Shown in pieces: positions 53,189 through 63,112 of a stretch of 64,000 nt of DNA (within the stretch, counting starts at the first letter, position 1; each line of letters opens with the position of its first letter). A program made the translations under genes and the position numbers. The stretch is from SAR92 clade bacterium (GTDB taxonomy: Bacteria > Pseudomonadota > Gammaproteobacteria > Pseudomonadales > Porticoccaceae): positions 1 through 64,000 of the forward strand of contig SHBP01000002.1 in assembly GCA_004211905.1 (NCBI GenBank), given 5' to 3'. The notes under the pieces are model-generated. The model was not told the DNA's origin. It made no database searches and worked only from the letters and a program-made list of their open reading frames with translations.

Positions 53189-54700
53189 TTAGTTTCCTAC
53201 CTGCAAAATATAATTGGCTACCGCTAGCTGGGTCTCAGCATCCAAATAATTTTGCGCAGGCATTTCTGGATAATCTGACCGCATTGGTGTTGGCGCGTTA
53301 ATATAGCTTACCAGTGCCTCAGGACGGTTGGCATAAAGTGCCTGAATTTCTTGAACTGAAGGGCCAATCAAACGGCCAGCATAGGCATGACAACCAGTGC
53401 AAACGCCGAGGTAAGCAATTTCACCGCGCTCAGAAGGCGCTATGACCCTTGGCTCGGCACCACCAGCAATCAGGTAGTTTTCGATATCATCGGTGTTGGT
53501 AAAGTCACAATCTGTAAAGTCACCAATACCAACGGTTTTATAACGATGACGATTGATAATACAACTACCTTCTGTGGGGCCTATTTGAAAGATATCAATA
53601 TTGCCCGTATGCAGTTCAGTAAGTGCAAATGCTTTAACCTCATCAATTGTGTCGTACCCGTTGTTGAGCATGACATTGTCAAGAATCATTGCACCGTCAG
53701 CATTGGGGTCTGATTCAGGATCAAGAGTTAGATTAGCCGCATTACCGTGATCAGTGATTAAGATGCCTGCAGTTTTATGGTTGCTGATGATATTACCTTC
53801 TACTACCACATCATCTGCCGCCATAATCAAAATACCCGTCCCTGCGGGTATACCTGCAACCGTAGATCCTGGCGCACCGAAGTTGGGGGTATTGTTATTC
53901 AAAATAAAGTTATTGCGAATAATCACATCGTAGGTGTCTTTAACGGGCAACCCCGGCGTGATGAATGCCAAAATACCGCCAGTGTTGTGATGCGTATTGT
54001 TGTGCTCAACAATAGCGTGACGGCTATTTTCAATTTCAATGCCTGCGACGCTATCAAACACTTCGTTATAGGCCACATGAATGTTATCGCTCATACCTAC
54101 ATATATTGCCGCATCGGCAATACCGGACACCACATTGTGTTCGATCAATCCGTTCTTACCTAACTGAGGAAAGATACCGTAAATACCTGTATCGACAATC
54201 ACATTGTTGCGAATCTCAAAATTATTGCCAGCTTGACTCATAATGCCATTGCCTTTGTAGTCAATAATTTTAAAGTTCTCGATAATGATGTTATTACCTG
54301 AGTACAGAATGGCGTCATTGAGTTTTCCTAAGCCATCTAGGGTTGCGCGTTCACCTTCTTTAATTACACCGAGAAGATGGATATCATCTTTATCGATGTA
54401 TACCGTTTCGGAATAGATGCCGGGCATAACCTGAATAGTGTCCCCGGGTTGGGCTAGCTCAACCGCGGTCTGGATAGAGTCACCAGGATTTATCACATGA
54501 ATTTCACCTTCTGTGGTGCGTAGCTTCACTGCACCCTCAGATTTGGCACTTGTCGATTGTTCGGTGACATAACCACCACTATAACTCTTGCCCCCTTTGC
54601 TACTTGTAATAGTGAGGGTCTCATCACTACTGCCGACATACCAACCCACGGCGAAGGTGGCAGCAGCAAGTGCAACTGCCAAGGTGTTAAGATTTTTCAT
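53189..54700 (-). CDS. Right-handed beta-helix protein fused to a C-terminal cytochrome c domain
   Basis: A 503-residue exported protein. An N-terminal hydrophobic segment (about 4-23) acts as signal or anchor. Residues ~75-400 are repeated beta-helix turns rich in GNNIIIENFKI, NFEIRNNVIVDTG and AIVEHNNTHH patterns, as in NosD-like or pectate-lyase-type folds. The last ~78 residues form a c-type cytochrome domain with CTGCH (Cys434, Cys437, His438) and a likely axial Met480 in EMPAQ. The combination suggests a periplasmic or surface protein that both binds a polymer and passes electrons. It overlaps the di-haem peroxidase by 14 nt, so the two are translated together. Enzymatic activity unknown. 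Confidence 0.82.
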   Translation of the reverse strand: MKNLNTLAVALAAATFAVGWYVGSSDETLTITSSKGGKSYSGGYVTEQSTSAKSEGAVKLRTTEGEIHVINPGDSIQTAVELAQPGDTIQVMPGIYSETVYIDKDDIHLLGVIKEGERATLDGLGKLNDAILYSGNNIIIENFKIIDYKGNGIMSQAGNNFEIRNNVIVDTGIYGIFPQLGKNGLIEHNVVSGIADAAIYVGMSDNIHVAYNEVFDSVAGIEIENSRHAIVEHNNTHHNTGGILAFITPGLPVKDTYDVIIRNNFILNNNTPNFGAPGSTVAGIPAGTGILIMAADDVVVEGNIISNHKTAGILITDHGNAANLTLDPESDPNADGAMILDNVMLNNGYDTIDEVKAFALTELHTGNIDIFQIGPTEGSCIINRHRYKTVGIGDFTDCDFTNTDDIENYLIAGGAEPRVIAPSERGEIAYLGVCTGCHAYAGRLIGPSVQEIQALYANRPEALVSYINAPTPMRSDYPEMPAQNYLDAETQLAVANYILQVGN

Positions 54701-55907
54701 TGTGATTATTCTCCATGTGCTTAAACGACAGGCCAGAAGGCAACTGCGCGGGTGTGCTGGGAACTAAGCTCTCATCACTAAGGGTCTTCATAAAGTCTAC
54801 CAGTCGATCAAGTTCATCGTTGGTTAAATCAGGCTCTGATATATGCCAGTGTAACAATAAGACCTCACCTTCGGGTACCGCATGGCCACGCCCCCCAGTA
54901 TAAAATTCTGCTGCCTCTCTAAGAGTTTCAAAACGACCTGAATGCATATAAGGCGCTGTTTGGGCAATATTTCGCAACGTAGGCACTTTAAAGCCGCCAC
55001 GCAATACCTTTGATTTGAATGTTTTCTCCGCGCCTATATCTCGCGGTAACCCTTCTGGCTCAGGGGTGCCTATTACCGCAATTTGTTGGTTCGTAAACAG
55101 AGGTGGGGTATGGCACTGGGAGCAACGAGCCACAAAAGACCTAAACACATTCAGGCCCGCAATCTCGTCATCATTCAAAGCGTCATGGTACCCATGAGCA
55201 TATTGATCATAACGACTATTGAGCGATATTAATGAACTCTGAAAAGCAGTTAGAGCAGTGGCTATATTACCAATCGAGATAGGCGCTTTTTGTTCGGGAA
55301 ACGCCTGTTTAAAAAGACCGACGTAGGTATCGGTATTCTTTAGGCTCATTAATAGTTGCTTGGGTGTATTGCCCATTTCAGCAGGGCTAAATAGTGGGCC
55401 TACTGCCTGTTCTTCGAGGCTTTCGGCTCGCGCATCCCAAAAAAATGAAGAGAGAAAAGCACTGTTCCATAGCGTGGGCGCCGATCGTGTCTGTATCTGC
55501 CCATTAATTCCTACACTGCGGCCCATGGCATCACTGAAGCCCTGTTTAGGGTTATGGCAGGTGGCGCAAGAAACACTATTGTCTGCTGATAAAATGGGGT
55601 CAAAGAATAATAGTCGACCCAGATCAATCTGTTGAGGGCTAAACCCATCCCTAGCTTTGGGTAGTGCAGTTTTAAGACCACCAATGCCACTGTCTTGCAG
55701 TGAGTCATAGAGTTGGTACATATGTCGCAGAGAACATCGATTATCTGTCCCTAAACTAAAACTGGGGGGGCAGGTATCGGCTAGCTGAATCTGAATATCA
55801 CCCTCTTTAGCAAAAGCGCTGGACGCTATAAAAAGTGCCGCACAAATCAAAGTAGAGACACTAATCTTAGCGCTATATTGGCGTTTATAAAATAAGGCTT
55901 TACCCAT
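54687..55907 (-). CDS. Di-haem cytochrome c peroxidase (CcpA/MauG family)
   Basis: A 406-residue periplasmic protein with a signal peptide ending SAFA. Two c-haem sites are visible: CATCH (Cys114 to His118) and CSQCH (Cys262 to His266). RSAPTLWNSAF, FFWDARAESLEEQA and the distal segment TLRNIAQTAPYMHSG are family signatures. It reduces hydrogen peroxide with electrons from small cytochromes or azurin, or oxidises a protein substrate as in MauG. The ATG at 55907 gives a proper signal peptide; TTG at 55943 is in frame but unlikely. The next gene starts inside its end by 14 nt. Confidence 0.88.
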   Translation of the reverse strand: MGKALFYKRQYSAKISVSTLICAALFIASSAFAKEGDIQIQLADTCPPSFSLGTDNRCSLRHMYQLYDSLQDSGIGGLKTALPKARDGFSPQQIDLGRLLFFDPILSADNSVSCATCHNPKQGFSDAMGRSVGINGQIQTRSAPTLWNSAFLSSFFWDARAESLEEQAVGPLFSPAEMGNTPKQLLMSLKNTDTYVGLFKQAFPEQKAPISIGNIATALTAFQSSLISLNSRYDQYAHGYHDALNDDEIAGLNVFRSFVARCSQCHTPPLFTNQQIAVIGTPEPEGLPRDIGAEKTFKSKVLRGGFKVPTLRNIAQTAPYMHSGRFETLREAAEFYTGGRGHAVPEGEVLLLHWHISEPDLTNDELDRLVDFMKTLSDESLVPSTPAQLPSGLSFKHMENNHNEKS

Positions 55908-56098
55908 CTCAAAACCTGAGTCTTTGTTATTACGATTACCCAAAATAGTAGGTAAAGTATCAATGATTTCTATCGCTATATTGCCATAGCTAAAGGGATA
56001 AAGCTTTAGTCAGTTTTGTGTTGGTGAGGTGGGTGGGGGTGGGAATTACATAAACGACAGATAATGTCGGCCTTGTGCGGCCTTAGTGCCTGTGGCGA

Positions 56099-57310
56099 TC
56101 AACTGATGTGAACAATTTTCTGAGAGACAAGCTCGTCTATGCGGCTTTCACTCCAACCAATTTCTCGCAATATGTCGCGACTTTGCTCGCCAAGGGTGGG
56201 GCTAGGAAGTGCCTGAGTGGTGAGGTTTCCGGCAAACTGAACTGGTGGTGTGGGAGCAGTTAGGGAACCAAGATGTTTTGCCACATAGGTTTCCAGTGCA
56301 CCAATTGCGTTTACTTGCGGGTTATGGGCGATATCACTCTGATGCGCACAGGGCCCGCAAGGCACATCTGCAGCTCTCAGTATTTCTAGTGCTTTAGCAA
56401 CGCCAACATCTTGCCTTGGTGATTTTAGTACTTTAAGTACCTCTGACATGTTGCTTAACCGAGCACCCATGGTTTTAAACATGGGATTGTCCACTAACTC
56501 GGGGTACCCAATAAGCGGCAGTAGCGCTTCCCAGTGTTTGTCTTGCAAAGCAGCCACTGCAATAGAACCATCCTTCAAATCTAGAGTCTGGTAGTAGTCA
56601 GATACCGGTGACATTGCAATAACATCGTCATCATGCAGGGTATGGTGCATCATGCCGTCAGGCCAAACAAATGCAAGACAGGCATGCAACATCGAGATAT
56701 CAATATGCTGCCCTTCACCGGTGGTTGCTCGGGCTAGGAGTGCCGCAGTCGCCGCTTGGCAAACGGTGTAGGCTGTGATTTTGTCGCAGAGTAGAGTTCT
56801 CACAAAACTGAAGTTGCTTTCCCCATCTCCTTGAAGATCAGTGATACCTGTCATTGCTTGAATAACATGATCATAGGCTGGGTCTCCTGACATCGGTCCT
56901 TTATTACCGAATCCAGTGACGGCGATATAGGTGAGGCGATCGTTGATCTCTCTCAGTGAAGTGCTGCCTAGCCCCATGCGGTCCATTACGCCAGGCCGAT
57001 AGTTGTGCATAAGGAGGTCAGACTCCATGGCGAGCTGGTTTACTGCTTCGACGCCTGCTGATGATTTTAAATCAATGGCTAAGGATCTTTTGCCGCGGTT
57101 ACAGTTATGAAATAAGGCAGATATCCCATTTTTCTGATGGCCAAGGTGACGCATAACATCTCCGCCTAATGGGGGTTCAATTTTAATAACCTCTGCCCCC
57201 TGAGCTGCCAATGTCATACTGGCAAGGGAGCAGGTAACCATCGTTGAAAGTTCAAGAATTTTGACTCCCGCCAGTGGTTGTTCAGCAGTAGGCACTTTGG
57301 AATGTGTCAT
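56099..57310 (-). CDS. CaiB/BaiF family CoA transferase
   Basis: A 403-residue class III CoA transferase. ILELSTMVTCSLASMTLAAQGAEVIKIEPP opens the Rossmann fold, NRGKRSLAIDLKS follows, and the catalytic Asp lies in SGDPAYDHVIQAMTG. It moves CoA between organic acids through a mixed anhydride. Substrate not readable. AGAAGGAAAG precedes the ATG. It lies 55 bp downstream of a thioesterase gene on the same strand and probably shares its transcript. Confidence 0.88.
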   Translation of the reverse strand: MTHSKVPTAEQPLAGVKILELSTMVTCSLASMTLAAQGAEVIKIEPPLGGDVMRHLGHQKNGISALFHNCNRGKRSLAIDLKSSAGVEAVNQLAMESDLLMHNYRPGVMDRMGLGSTSLREINDRLTYIAVTGFGNKGPMSGDPAYDHVIQAMTGITDLQGDGESNFSFVRTLLCDKITAYTVCQAATAALLARATTGEGQHIDISMLHACLAFVWPDGMMHHTLHDDDVIAMSPVSDYYQTLDLKDGSIAVAALQDKHWEALLPLIGYPELVDNPMFKTMGARLSNMSEVLKVLKSPRQDVGVAKALEILRAADVPCGPCAHQSDIAHNPQVNAIGALETYVAKHLGSLTAPTPPVQFAGNLTTQALPSPTLGEQSRDILREIGWSESRIDELVSQKIVHIS

Positions 57311-57365
57311 TCAACTTTCCTTCTAATTTATATGCACACCTTTATTAGAGGGGCGAAAAAGCAAG

Positions 57366-58166
57366 TCATCGGCGTTGGTCATAGACGCCTACAAGTTGAC
57401 GGCTGACCGCTAACAGCTGGCCGTTCGGATGAAATATTTTTGCATCAGTGTGAGCATAGCCCAAATCAGCTTGCACTACATCACAGTCATAGAAAAGATA
57501 ATCTTTTGTCTCCAGAGATTCTCGGGGCTGGATAAATTCTAGATTCCAAGTAATCGTGCTGGCTGGGGCCTGTGTTGTCAGAAGTGGCAGAACAGCAGGG
57601 GGCCATGCATCGATTAATACAATCATGGCGCTGTCATTAAGCGCTTCCGTTGGTTCTTTAAAGCGCATCCATCCGCTGACTCCACCTTGTTTGGCCCCAC
57701 TATAAGGAGGGTTGTCGCTGGTGAGTCGAAGATCAAAATAGCGTACAAATTCAGGTGTTCTACCCGGAGTAAAAGGAAAAACCATCGCTTCTGAAAGACT
57801 TTTTGGTGGCTTAATCGGCGACGGATTTATCTGGATAGATGATTGCCTCTGCGCACCAAAACAGGCGACTATTTGAGTTTTTACTTCACCGTTTTGTAAA
57901 AGTTGTCCCACTACTTGGAAAACAGATTTACCATTAGATAGTACTCTGTGTGTAAATTCACAGGATTCATCCAGCATAACTGCACCACAAAAATGAATAT
58001 TAATTGTTCTTAGATCACGATCAGTGAGGCCAGTTTGCTGTTCAATATGAGTCAGCACTAGGGCGGCGGTTAGACCGCCAAAGGCGCTTCGACCTTGCCC
58101 CCAGCCACTGTCGATAGACATAGGTAGACATTGTTGAACCTGATCTTGATAGTATTTGTAGTCCAT
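57366..58166 (-). CDS. TesB-like acyl-CoA thioesterase
   Basis: A 266-residue double-hotdog thioesterase. QGRSAFGGLTAALVL near the start and SITWNLEFIQ-type strands late in the protein (here STITWNLEFIQPRES) match the TesB-type/thioesterase-family fold. An upstream TTG at 58214 extends the frame, but the ATG at 58166 fits the fold and is chosen. It hydrolyses acyl-CoA to free acid and CoA. The downstream CoA transferase suggests a shared acyl-CoA pathway. Confidence 0.82.
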   Translation of the reverse strand: MDYKYYQDQVQQCLPMSIDSGWGQGRSAFGGLTAALVLTHIEQQTGLTDRDLRTINIHFCGAVMLDESCEFTHRVLSNGKSVFQVVGQLLQNGEVKTQIVACFGAQRQSSIQINPSPIKPPKSLSEAMVFPFTPGRTPEFVRYFDLRLTSDNPPYSGAKQGGVSGWMRFKEPTEALNDSAMIVLIDAWPPAVLPLLTTQAPASTITWNLEFIQPRESLETKDYLFYDCDVVQADLGYAHTDAKIFHPNGQLLAVSRQLVGVYDQRR

Positions 58167-58316
58167 TTCTAGCTCGCTTATCCTTAGAAAATTATAGGGC
58201 GAGAAGAATAACAATAAAGCCGCTAAAAGCTATACCTTTGAGTATCTTTTTCATACACTCACGATCTATATTAAATTTTAATACAACCAAAATATAAGCT
58301 TACTTTGAGGCAATCC

Positions 58317-59594
58317 ATGACAACCTTATTTTCCCAATCACTAGAGTTACCTTGTGGTGCAGTATTACCTAATCGCCTTTCCAAGGCCGCTATGACGGAA
58401 GGATTAGCGACCGCTGATGGGCTACCCACAGCTGAGTTGGCTCGTCTTTATGGTTTATGGAGTGATGGGGGAGCTGGCATGTTGTTATCAGGTAATATTA
58501 TCGTAGATAAAGACCACTTAGAGCGCCCCGGAAACGTCGTTATTGATCGTCCGCCTAGTGAAGAAATGCAGGAAGCATTGAAGCGTTGGGCTGATGCGGC
58601 TACACGTAATGGCAATCATTTTTGGGCACAGATTAGTCATGCTGGGCGGCAAACTCAGAAGTTGGTTAACCCCAATCCAAAAGCACCCTCAGCCGTAAAG
58701 TTGGGTCTCCCTGGTGGTCAGTTCGGTGAGCCTGTGGCACTGACTTCTGTGGAAATCGAAGAAATTATTGTGCGTTTTGGTATTTGCGCGGCGGCGGTTA
58801 AAGAAGCAGGATTTACGGGGGTGCAAATTCATGCTGCACACGGTTATTTATTATCACAATTTTTGAGCCCGCGCAGTAACCTTCGAACTGACGAATATGG
58901 CGGAGACTTGGCTAATCGCGCGCGTGTCCTGTTAGCGGTGGTTGCTTCTGTGAGAGCTGCTGTGGGCCCTGATTTTCCAGTAGCTGTTAAATTGAATAGT
59001 GCAGATTTTCAAAAAGGTGGTTTTGCCTTTGAGGAAAGTTTGCAGGTTGCCCAGTGGTTACAAGAAGCTAGCATTGATCTGATTGAAATTTCTGGGGGCA
59101 CCTACGAACAGCCAAAGTTACTTGGTTTAAGTGGAATGGAAGAGGAAGAAAAGCAGAATGTGGCGGAGTCAACGTTGATGCGTGAGGCCTATTTTGTTGA
59201 TTTTGCAGTAGCCATGGGCGAGAAAGTTAATGTCCCGTTAATGGTCACTGGAGGATTTCGGCAACGTGCAGCAATGGAGCAGGCGCTGCAAAGTGGCAGT
59301 GCTGATGTTATCGGTTTAGGGAGGCCTATGTGTGTAATGACTGATGCACCTAATCAGTTGATCAATGGATTAGATGAGTTGCCGCGTTATGAAGATTCGT
59401 TGTCTCTTTTTCCGCAGTGGTTGGCTTGGCTGGGTAATCTTAAAATGCTCAAGGCCGTGGCTGGATTCGCTGTTCAGTATTGGTACTATGGTCAAATAGA
59501 CGCGATCGGACGAACGGGCAATGCGAACTCCAAGTTAACTGTATTTCAAGCTACCAAACAAACGATGGCTTTACAGAAAAAACTAACTCGTTAA
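58317..59594 (+). CDS. NADH:flavin oxidoreductase, Old Yellow Enzyme family
   Basis: A 425-residue FMN TIM-barrel protein. NRLSKAAMTEGLAT at the start, QISHAGRQ, the substrate-site pair in IHAAHGYLLSQFLSPRSN and GLGRPM phosphate-loop elements are typical. It reduces activated C=C bonds with NAD(P)H. No Fe-S cluster domain follows, so it is the single-domain OYE form. GAGG at 58307 lies 6 nt before the ATG at 58317, which decides the start over the TTG at 58305. Confidence 0.88.
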   Translation: MTTLFSQSLELPCGAVLPNRLSKAAMTEGLATADGLPTAELARLYGLWSDGGAGMLLSGNIIVDKDHLERPGNVVIDRPPSEEMQEALKRWADAATRNGNHFWAQISHAGRQTQKLVNPNPKAPSAVKLGLPGGQFGEPVALTSVEIEEIIVRFGICAAAVKEAGFTGVQIHAAHGYLLSQFLSPRSNLRTDEYGGDLANRARVLLAVVASVRAAVGPDFPVAVKLNSADFQKGGFAFEESLQVAQWLQEASIDLIEISGGTYEQPKLLGLSGMEEEEKQNVAESTLMREAYFVDFAVAMGEKVNVPLMVTGGFRQRAAMEQALQSGSADVIGLGRPMCVMTDAPNQLINGLDELPRYEDSLSLFPQWLAWLGNLKMLKAVAGFAVQYWYYGQIDAIGRTGNANSKLTVFQATKQTMALQKKLTR

Positions 59595-59625
59595 TATAAG
59601 GCTGTGAAGGGTATCAGGAATAAAA

Positions 59626-59649
59626 AAGGGAGCCGTAGATGGCTCCCTT
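59626..59649. terminator. Bidirectional terminator between OYE gene and TonB receptor
   Basis: AAGGGAGCC pairs perfectly with GGCTCCCTT around a 6-nt loop, flanked by an A-run on the left and TTAAAATTTT on the right, so it can stop transcription from both sides. Confidence 0.85.
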
Positions 59650-59675
59650 AAAATTTTACTATTTATACTGCGAAA

Positions 59676-61871
59676 TTAAAATGTATAGCGAACCCCAACT
59701 GTGGCTGTGCGCGCTTTATTAGGACGTGCTCCCTTCGGTTGGCGAGCGACAATGTCAGCTTCGTCGGTGATATTTTCCATTCTTAAATAGACACCGAAAT
59801 CATCACTGACTTGATAATTACCGACAACATCTATCAATGTCGATTCATTTGTTTTCTCGAAGTCTCCGCAACTGGCTTTTACGCAAACGGCATCAACATA
59901 GTTAAGCACTGCATTAACTTGGAAAGTATTACTTTCAATACCGACGGAGAAAGCGTACTGACTTTTAGGGATATAGGGTATGGGGTCACCTTTGCTTACT
60001 TCGCCAAAAAATTCGCTATCAAAAGTGCTATCAAACTCTGCGTCCGTGTGTGTATAAGTCAGAGACATGGGAAGCTCTAAACTATCGGTGAGCTGAGTGA
60101 CATTTGCTAGTTGAAATTCAAATCCCTTGACGGTGGCTTCGCCGCCGTTAAATTGGTCACCTATATCGCAATTTCCTGTGCTTGATGAGGCTGTACACTC
60201 ACCAACTAAATTCTCATAGTCACTAGTGAAGGCAATTAACTCCACCAAAAGATCGTCTTTTTGATACCTACCCCCAAATTCAATATTAATAGCATCTTCC
60301 TCTTCCACTCCGTCACTGGTGGTAGGAGTGCCAAAGCCATTATATGCACCTGCTAACAGCGACAGTTGATCGTTAAAGTTATAGAGCACGCCCATACTAG
60401 GTAAAACAGCTGTAACGCTATTGCTTTTAACGCTGGGGTTTGCGTTGCGAGGAAGAGCAGACCAGTCTCGTCGAAGAAGGTCAATATCTTCGAAACGTAG
60501 ACCTGGTGTGACAACGAATTTACCAAAGGTGATACTGTCTTTAACGTATATGGCTAGGGCTTCAGCTTGAACTACGCGATTGTTTTTATTGCCACCGGTT
60601 AAACCGATCGAATCCAGTAAAAGACTTTGATTTATCTGCGTATACTTGTCTGTGCGCTGAAGGCGATCTTCTTCATCTTCATGATATCTAATGCCTAGCT
60701 CTATGTCGTGAGCCACATCGTCAGACTCAACCGACCAGTCGAATTTTACAGAGAGGCCCCTAGAATAGTAGTCCCGATTATTATCTTTTATAGCAACATC
60801 GCCGGCGGCACTATCACCACCTAATAAAATAGCCTGTAAGTCAGCATCTGAATACTCTGAGGCCCCTTTATTAATGTCAGCGATTATTTTTTCTGGACCC
60901 ACTCCTGCTAACTTGTCTAGTTTATACCAACTCCTAGCATGATCATTGTTATAGGCAGTGGTTGTTACATTGACATCTTCACTGATGGAGAACTCGTGGC
61001 GCAGGATCAATTGATTATGTTCGGTTAGCATCAAGTCATTTTGAGAAATAGAATAGCGACGATAGGGATCGGCCTTGAAATCCTCATCGGTAATTCCTAG
61101 ATAGGTTTGGTTTGACTCTTGATCCGCGTATTGATATTTCAATTCAAATACATGGCGTGAATCGATAGGAGCATAAGATAGCTTCACAGTATAGTCTTTG
61201 ATATCTAATCCAGTGTTGCCGTTGTCACCATCAATCGTCTGAAACCCATCGCTTTTCCATTGATGAGTTTCTAATAAGTAGCCAAAACCTGAGCTATTAG
61301 TTGAGCCAAAAACAGCGTGTACCCGTGTTGTAGAGTCTTCGCCGATCTCAGCAATCACCTTGCCTTCAGCTTGCTCGGGAATAGGAGTGGAGATCATGTT
61401 GATCGCCCCTCCAATTGTGTTGGGCCCCTCGGTAATTGCGGCAGGACCCTTGAGTACTTCCATGCTGTACATCCTACCGGCAGTAGGGAAATAGTAGGCG
61501 CTTGATGCAGCATAGGGCGCTGGTGCGATTGGCACACCATCTTCCAAAAGCATAATCCGGCTGCTACGTTCGGTTTGAACGCCACGAATGCCAATATTGG
61601 GGCGTAAACCATAACCATCTTCCAGTTGCAGATTGACGCCTGGCACTTTGCGTAAAATTTGCTGAATATCAGCGTAGTTGAATACCTCTAATTCATCATC
61701 AGAGATAAAGTGAGCGGAGCCAGGCATCATGCGCGCCCTCTCCGTATTGCCGATAATAGTAATTTCTTCAAAAAACTCTGCTTTTTCCGCATGATCGGCA
61801 TAAATGACGGGAGAGGCTGTCAATGAGGTTAATACGAAAAATGTAGAGAATAGTTTGCAGTGTTTAAACAT
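59676..61871 (-). CDS. TonB-dependent receptor, iron-siderophore/FecA-like
   Basis: A 731-residue outer-membrane receptor. The signal peptide ends near IYA (25). A TonB-box-like FEEITIIG is followed by a plug domain with RKVPGVNLQLEDGYGLRPNIGIRGVQTERSS motifs (cut here across two short elements), MEVLKGPAAITEGPNTIGGAINM, and a barrel ending VGVRYTF. The plug resembles FecA/Fe3+-ligand receptors. A Fur-like site lies ~95 bp upstream of the start, consistent with iron-repressed expression. The ligand is not identified. Confidence 0.9.
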   Translation of the reverse strand: MFKHCKLFSTFFVLTSLTASPVIYADHAEKAEFFEEITIIGNTERARMMPGSAHFISDDELEVFNYADIQQILRKVPGVNLQLEDGYGLRPNIGIRGVQTERSSRIMLLEDGVPIAPAPYAASSAYYFPTAGRMYSMEVLKGPAAITEGPNTIGGAINMISTPIPEQAEGKVIAEIGEDSTTRVHAVFGSTNSSGFGYLLETHQWKSDGFQTIDGDNGNTGLDIKDYTVKLSYAPIDSRHVFELKYQYADQESNQTYLGITDEDFKADPYRRYSISQNDLMLTEHNQLILRHEFSISEDVNVTTTAYNNDHARSWYKLDKLAGVGPEKIIADINKGASEYSDADLQAILLGGDSAAGDVAIKDNNRDYYSRGLSVKFDWSVESDDVAHDIELGIRYHEDEEDRLQRTDKYTQINQSLLLDSIGLTGGNKNNRVVQAEALAIYVKDSITFGKFVVTPGLRFEDIDLLRRDWSALPRNANPSVKSNSVTAVLPSMGVLYNFNDQLSLLAGAYNGFGTPTTSDGVEEEDAINIEFGGRYQKDDLLVELIAFTSDYENLVGECTASSSTGNCDIGDQFNGGEATVKGFEFQLANVTQLTDSLELPMSLTYTHTDAEFDSTFDSEFFGEVSKGDPIPYIPKSQYAFSVGIESNTFQVNAVLNYVDAVCVKASCGDFEKTNESTLIDVVGNYQVSDDFGVYLRMENITDEADIVARQPKGARPNKARTATVGVRYTF

Positions 61872-61962
61872 GTTAATCCTTTAAAGAGAAAAAATAGGTT
61901 AATAAAAAGGTTACGACGATTAAGTTGAGAGTATTTTACTTAGAATTAATACAAATGCAACT

Positions 61963-61995
61963 AGTTCTCATTATCATTAGTATTATTATTATCAA
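61963..61995 (-). promoter_or_regulatory. Probable Fur-binding region upstream of the second TonB receptor
   Basis: Read on the minus strand, the region contains TAATGATAATGAGAAC, close to the Fur consensus left half (GATAATGATAAT) with a degenerate right half, and is preceded by further AT-rich ATAATAATA repeats that could hold an overlapping site. It lies 90-125 bp upstream of the receptor ATG, a normal promoter position. Confidence 0.65.
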
Positions 61996-62165
61996 ATTTG
62001 TAACATAAATGATTAAACATAATTAATAATGTGATCTCATAGCGATAAACTTTGCGCTAATCATGTATTTTGTCGATGCGTATTTTTGTCTTAGCGAGGG
62101 TGTGCTTGGCGTTCAGGCAAACTTGTATAAAAGAAGAAAAGGAATCACTGCGGGGGTAAGTAAAA

Positions 62166-63104
62166 TTGGGAATAAGAAACATAATTATTGCTAGCATACT
62201 AGGGAGTTTTATAAGTCTCGTTGAGGCTGATTCTTCACATAGTTACATTCAGCGGTATCCACTCATAACCGTTATCGCGAATGACATAGAAATTTCTTAC
62301 AGAGAAATAGGGGTAGAAGACAACCCTAAAGTTCTACTGATTATGGGTTTAGGTGCTTCACATCTTGTTCATGGTGACAATTTAGTTCGTGGTATTGAGC
62401 AGGCAGGCTATCAGGTTTTGATATTTGATAATCGTGATACTGGGGGTTCGACCCGATTTGATGATTGGGGGCAGCCAACCATTTGGTGGCAACTGTTAAA
62501 AGATAAATTGGGTTTTCGCGTTGATGCGCCCTACAGCCTCGATGACATGACCGAAGACACCGTCGGGCTTCTCGATGCGGTTGGGTATGAGCATGCTCAC
62601 GTTATGGGCTTTTCTATGGGGGGTATGATTGCGCAACAATTAGCGGCTAAATATCCTGAGAGGGTGCTTACTCTCACCTCGGTAATGTCGACTACTTTTG
62701 CGAAACACTTACCCCCACCTACTGGAGCTGCAGAAACGGCATTAACCAACTTAGCTTCAGGTGAGGCATCAGAAAGTCGAATCGAGGCTATTCGCAAGCG
62801 CGGTTTCTACCCAGAGTCTATGCCCCGGCAAATGATGGCTATATTTAAAACCGGCGATCGCTCGAATGAGGTAAAAACCATTAATGTTAACACCCTAGTT
62901 ATACACGGTGAAGACGATGGGCTTGTACCTCCAGCACATGGAGAGCATACAGCTGAGCTTATTAGAGGAGCTGAGCTAGTAATTTTTCCAGGCATGGGAC
63001 ATAACATTCCAAAAGACGTGTTACCTAAAATGTTAGGTTATATGATTGAGCATATGAAGACTGTTGATTATGGCAAGGACACTCTGAACACCGCACTAGA
63101 CTGA
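62166..63104 (+). CDS. Alpha/beta hydrolase, exported
   Basis: A 312-residue alpha/beta-hydrolase with a short N-terminal hydrophobic signal (about 4-22). The start codon is TTG, supported by the signal peptide beginning there and by the purine-rich GCGGGGGTAAG upstream. Nucleophile Ser150 lies in GFSMGGM, an acid Asp in HGEDDGLVPP, and His in GMGHNIP. The DNRDTGGSTRFDDWG stretch is typical of the aclacinomycin-methylesterase/haloperoxidase-like branch. Substrate unknown. Confidence 0.85.
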   Translation: MGIRNIIIASILGSFISLVEADSSHSYIQRYPLITVIANDIEISYREIGVEDNPKVLLIMGLGASHLVHGDNLVRGIEQAGYQVLIFDNRDTGGSTRFDDWGQPTIWWQLLKDKLGFRVDAPYSLDDMTEDTVGLLDAVGYEHAHVMGFSMGGMIAQQLAAKYPERVLTLTSVMSTTFAKHLPPPTGAAETALTNLASGEASESRIEAIRKRGFYPESMPRQMMAIFKTGDRSNEVKTINVNTLVIHGEDDGLVPPAHGEHTAELIRGAELVIFPGMGHNIPKDVLPKMLGYMIEHMKTVDYGKDTLNTALD

Positions 63105-63112
63105 GGACGATT

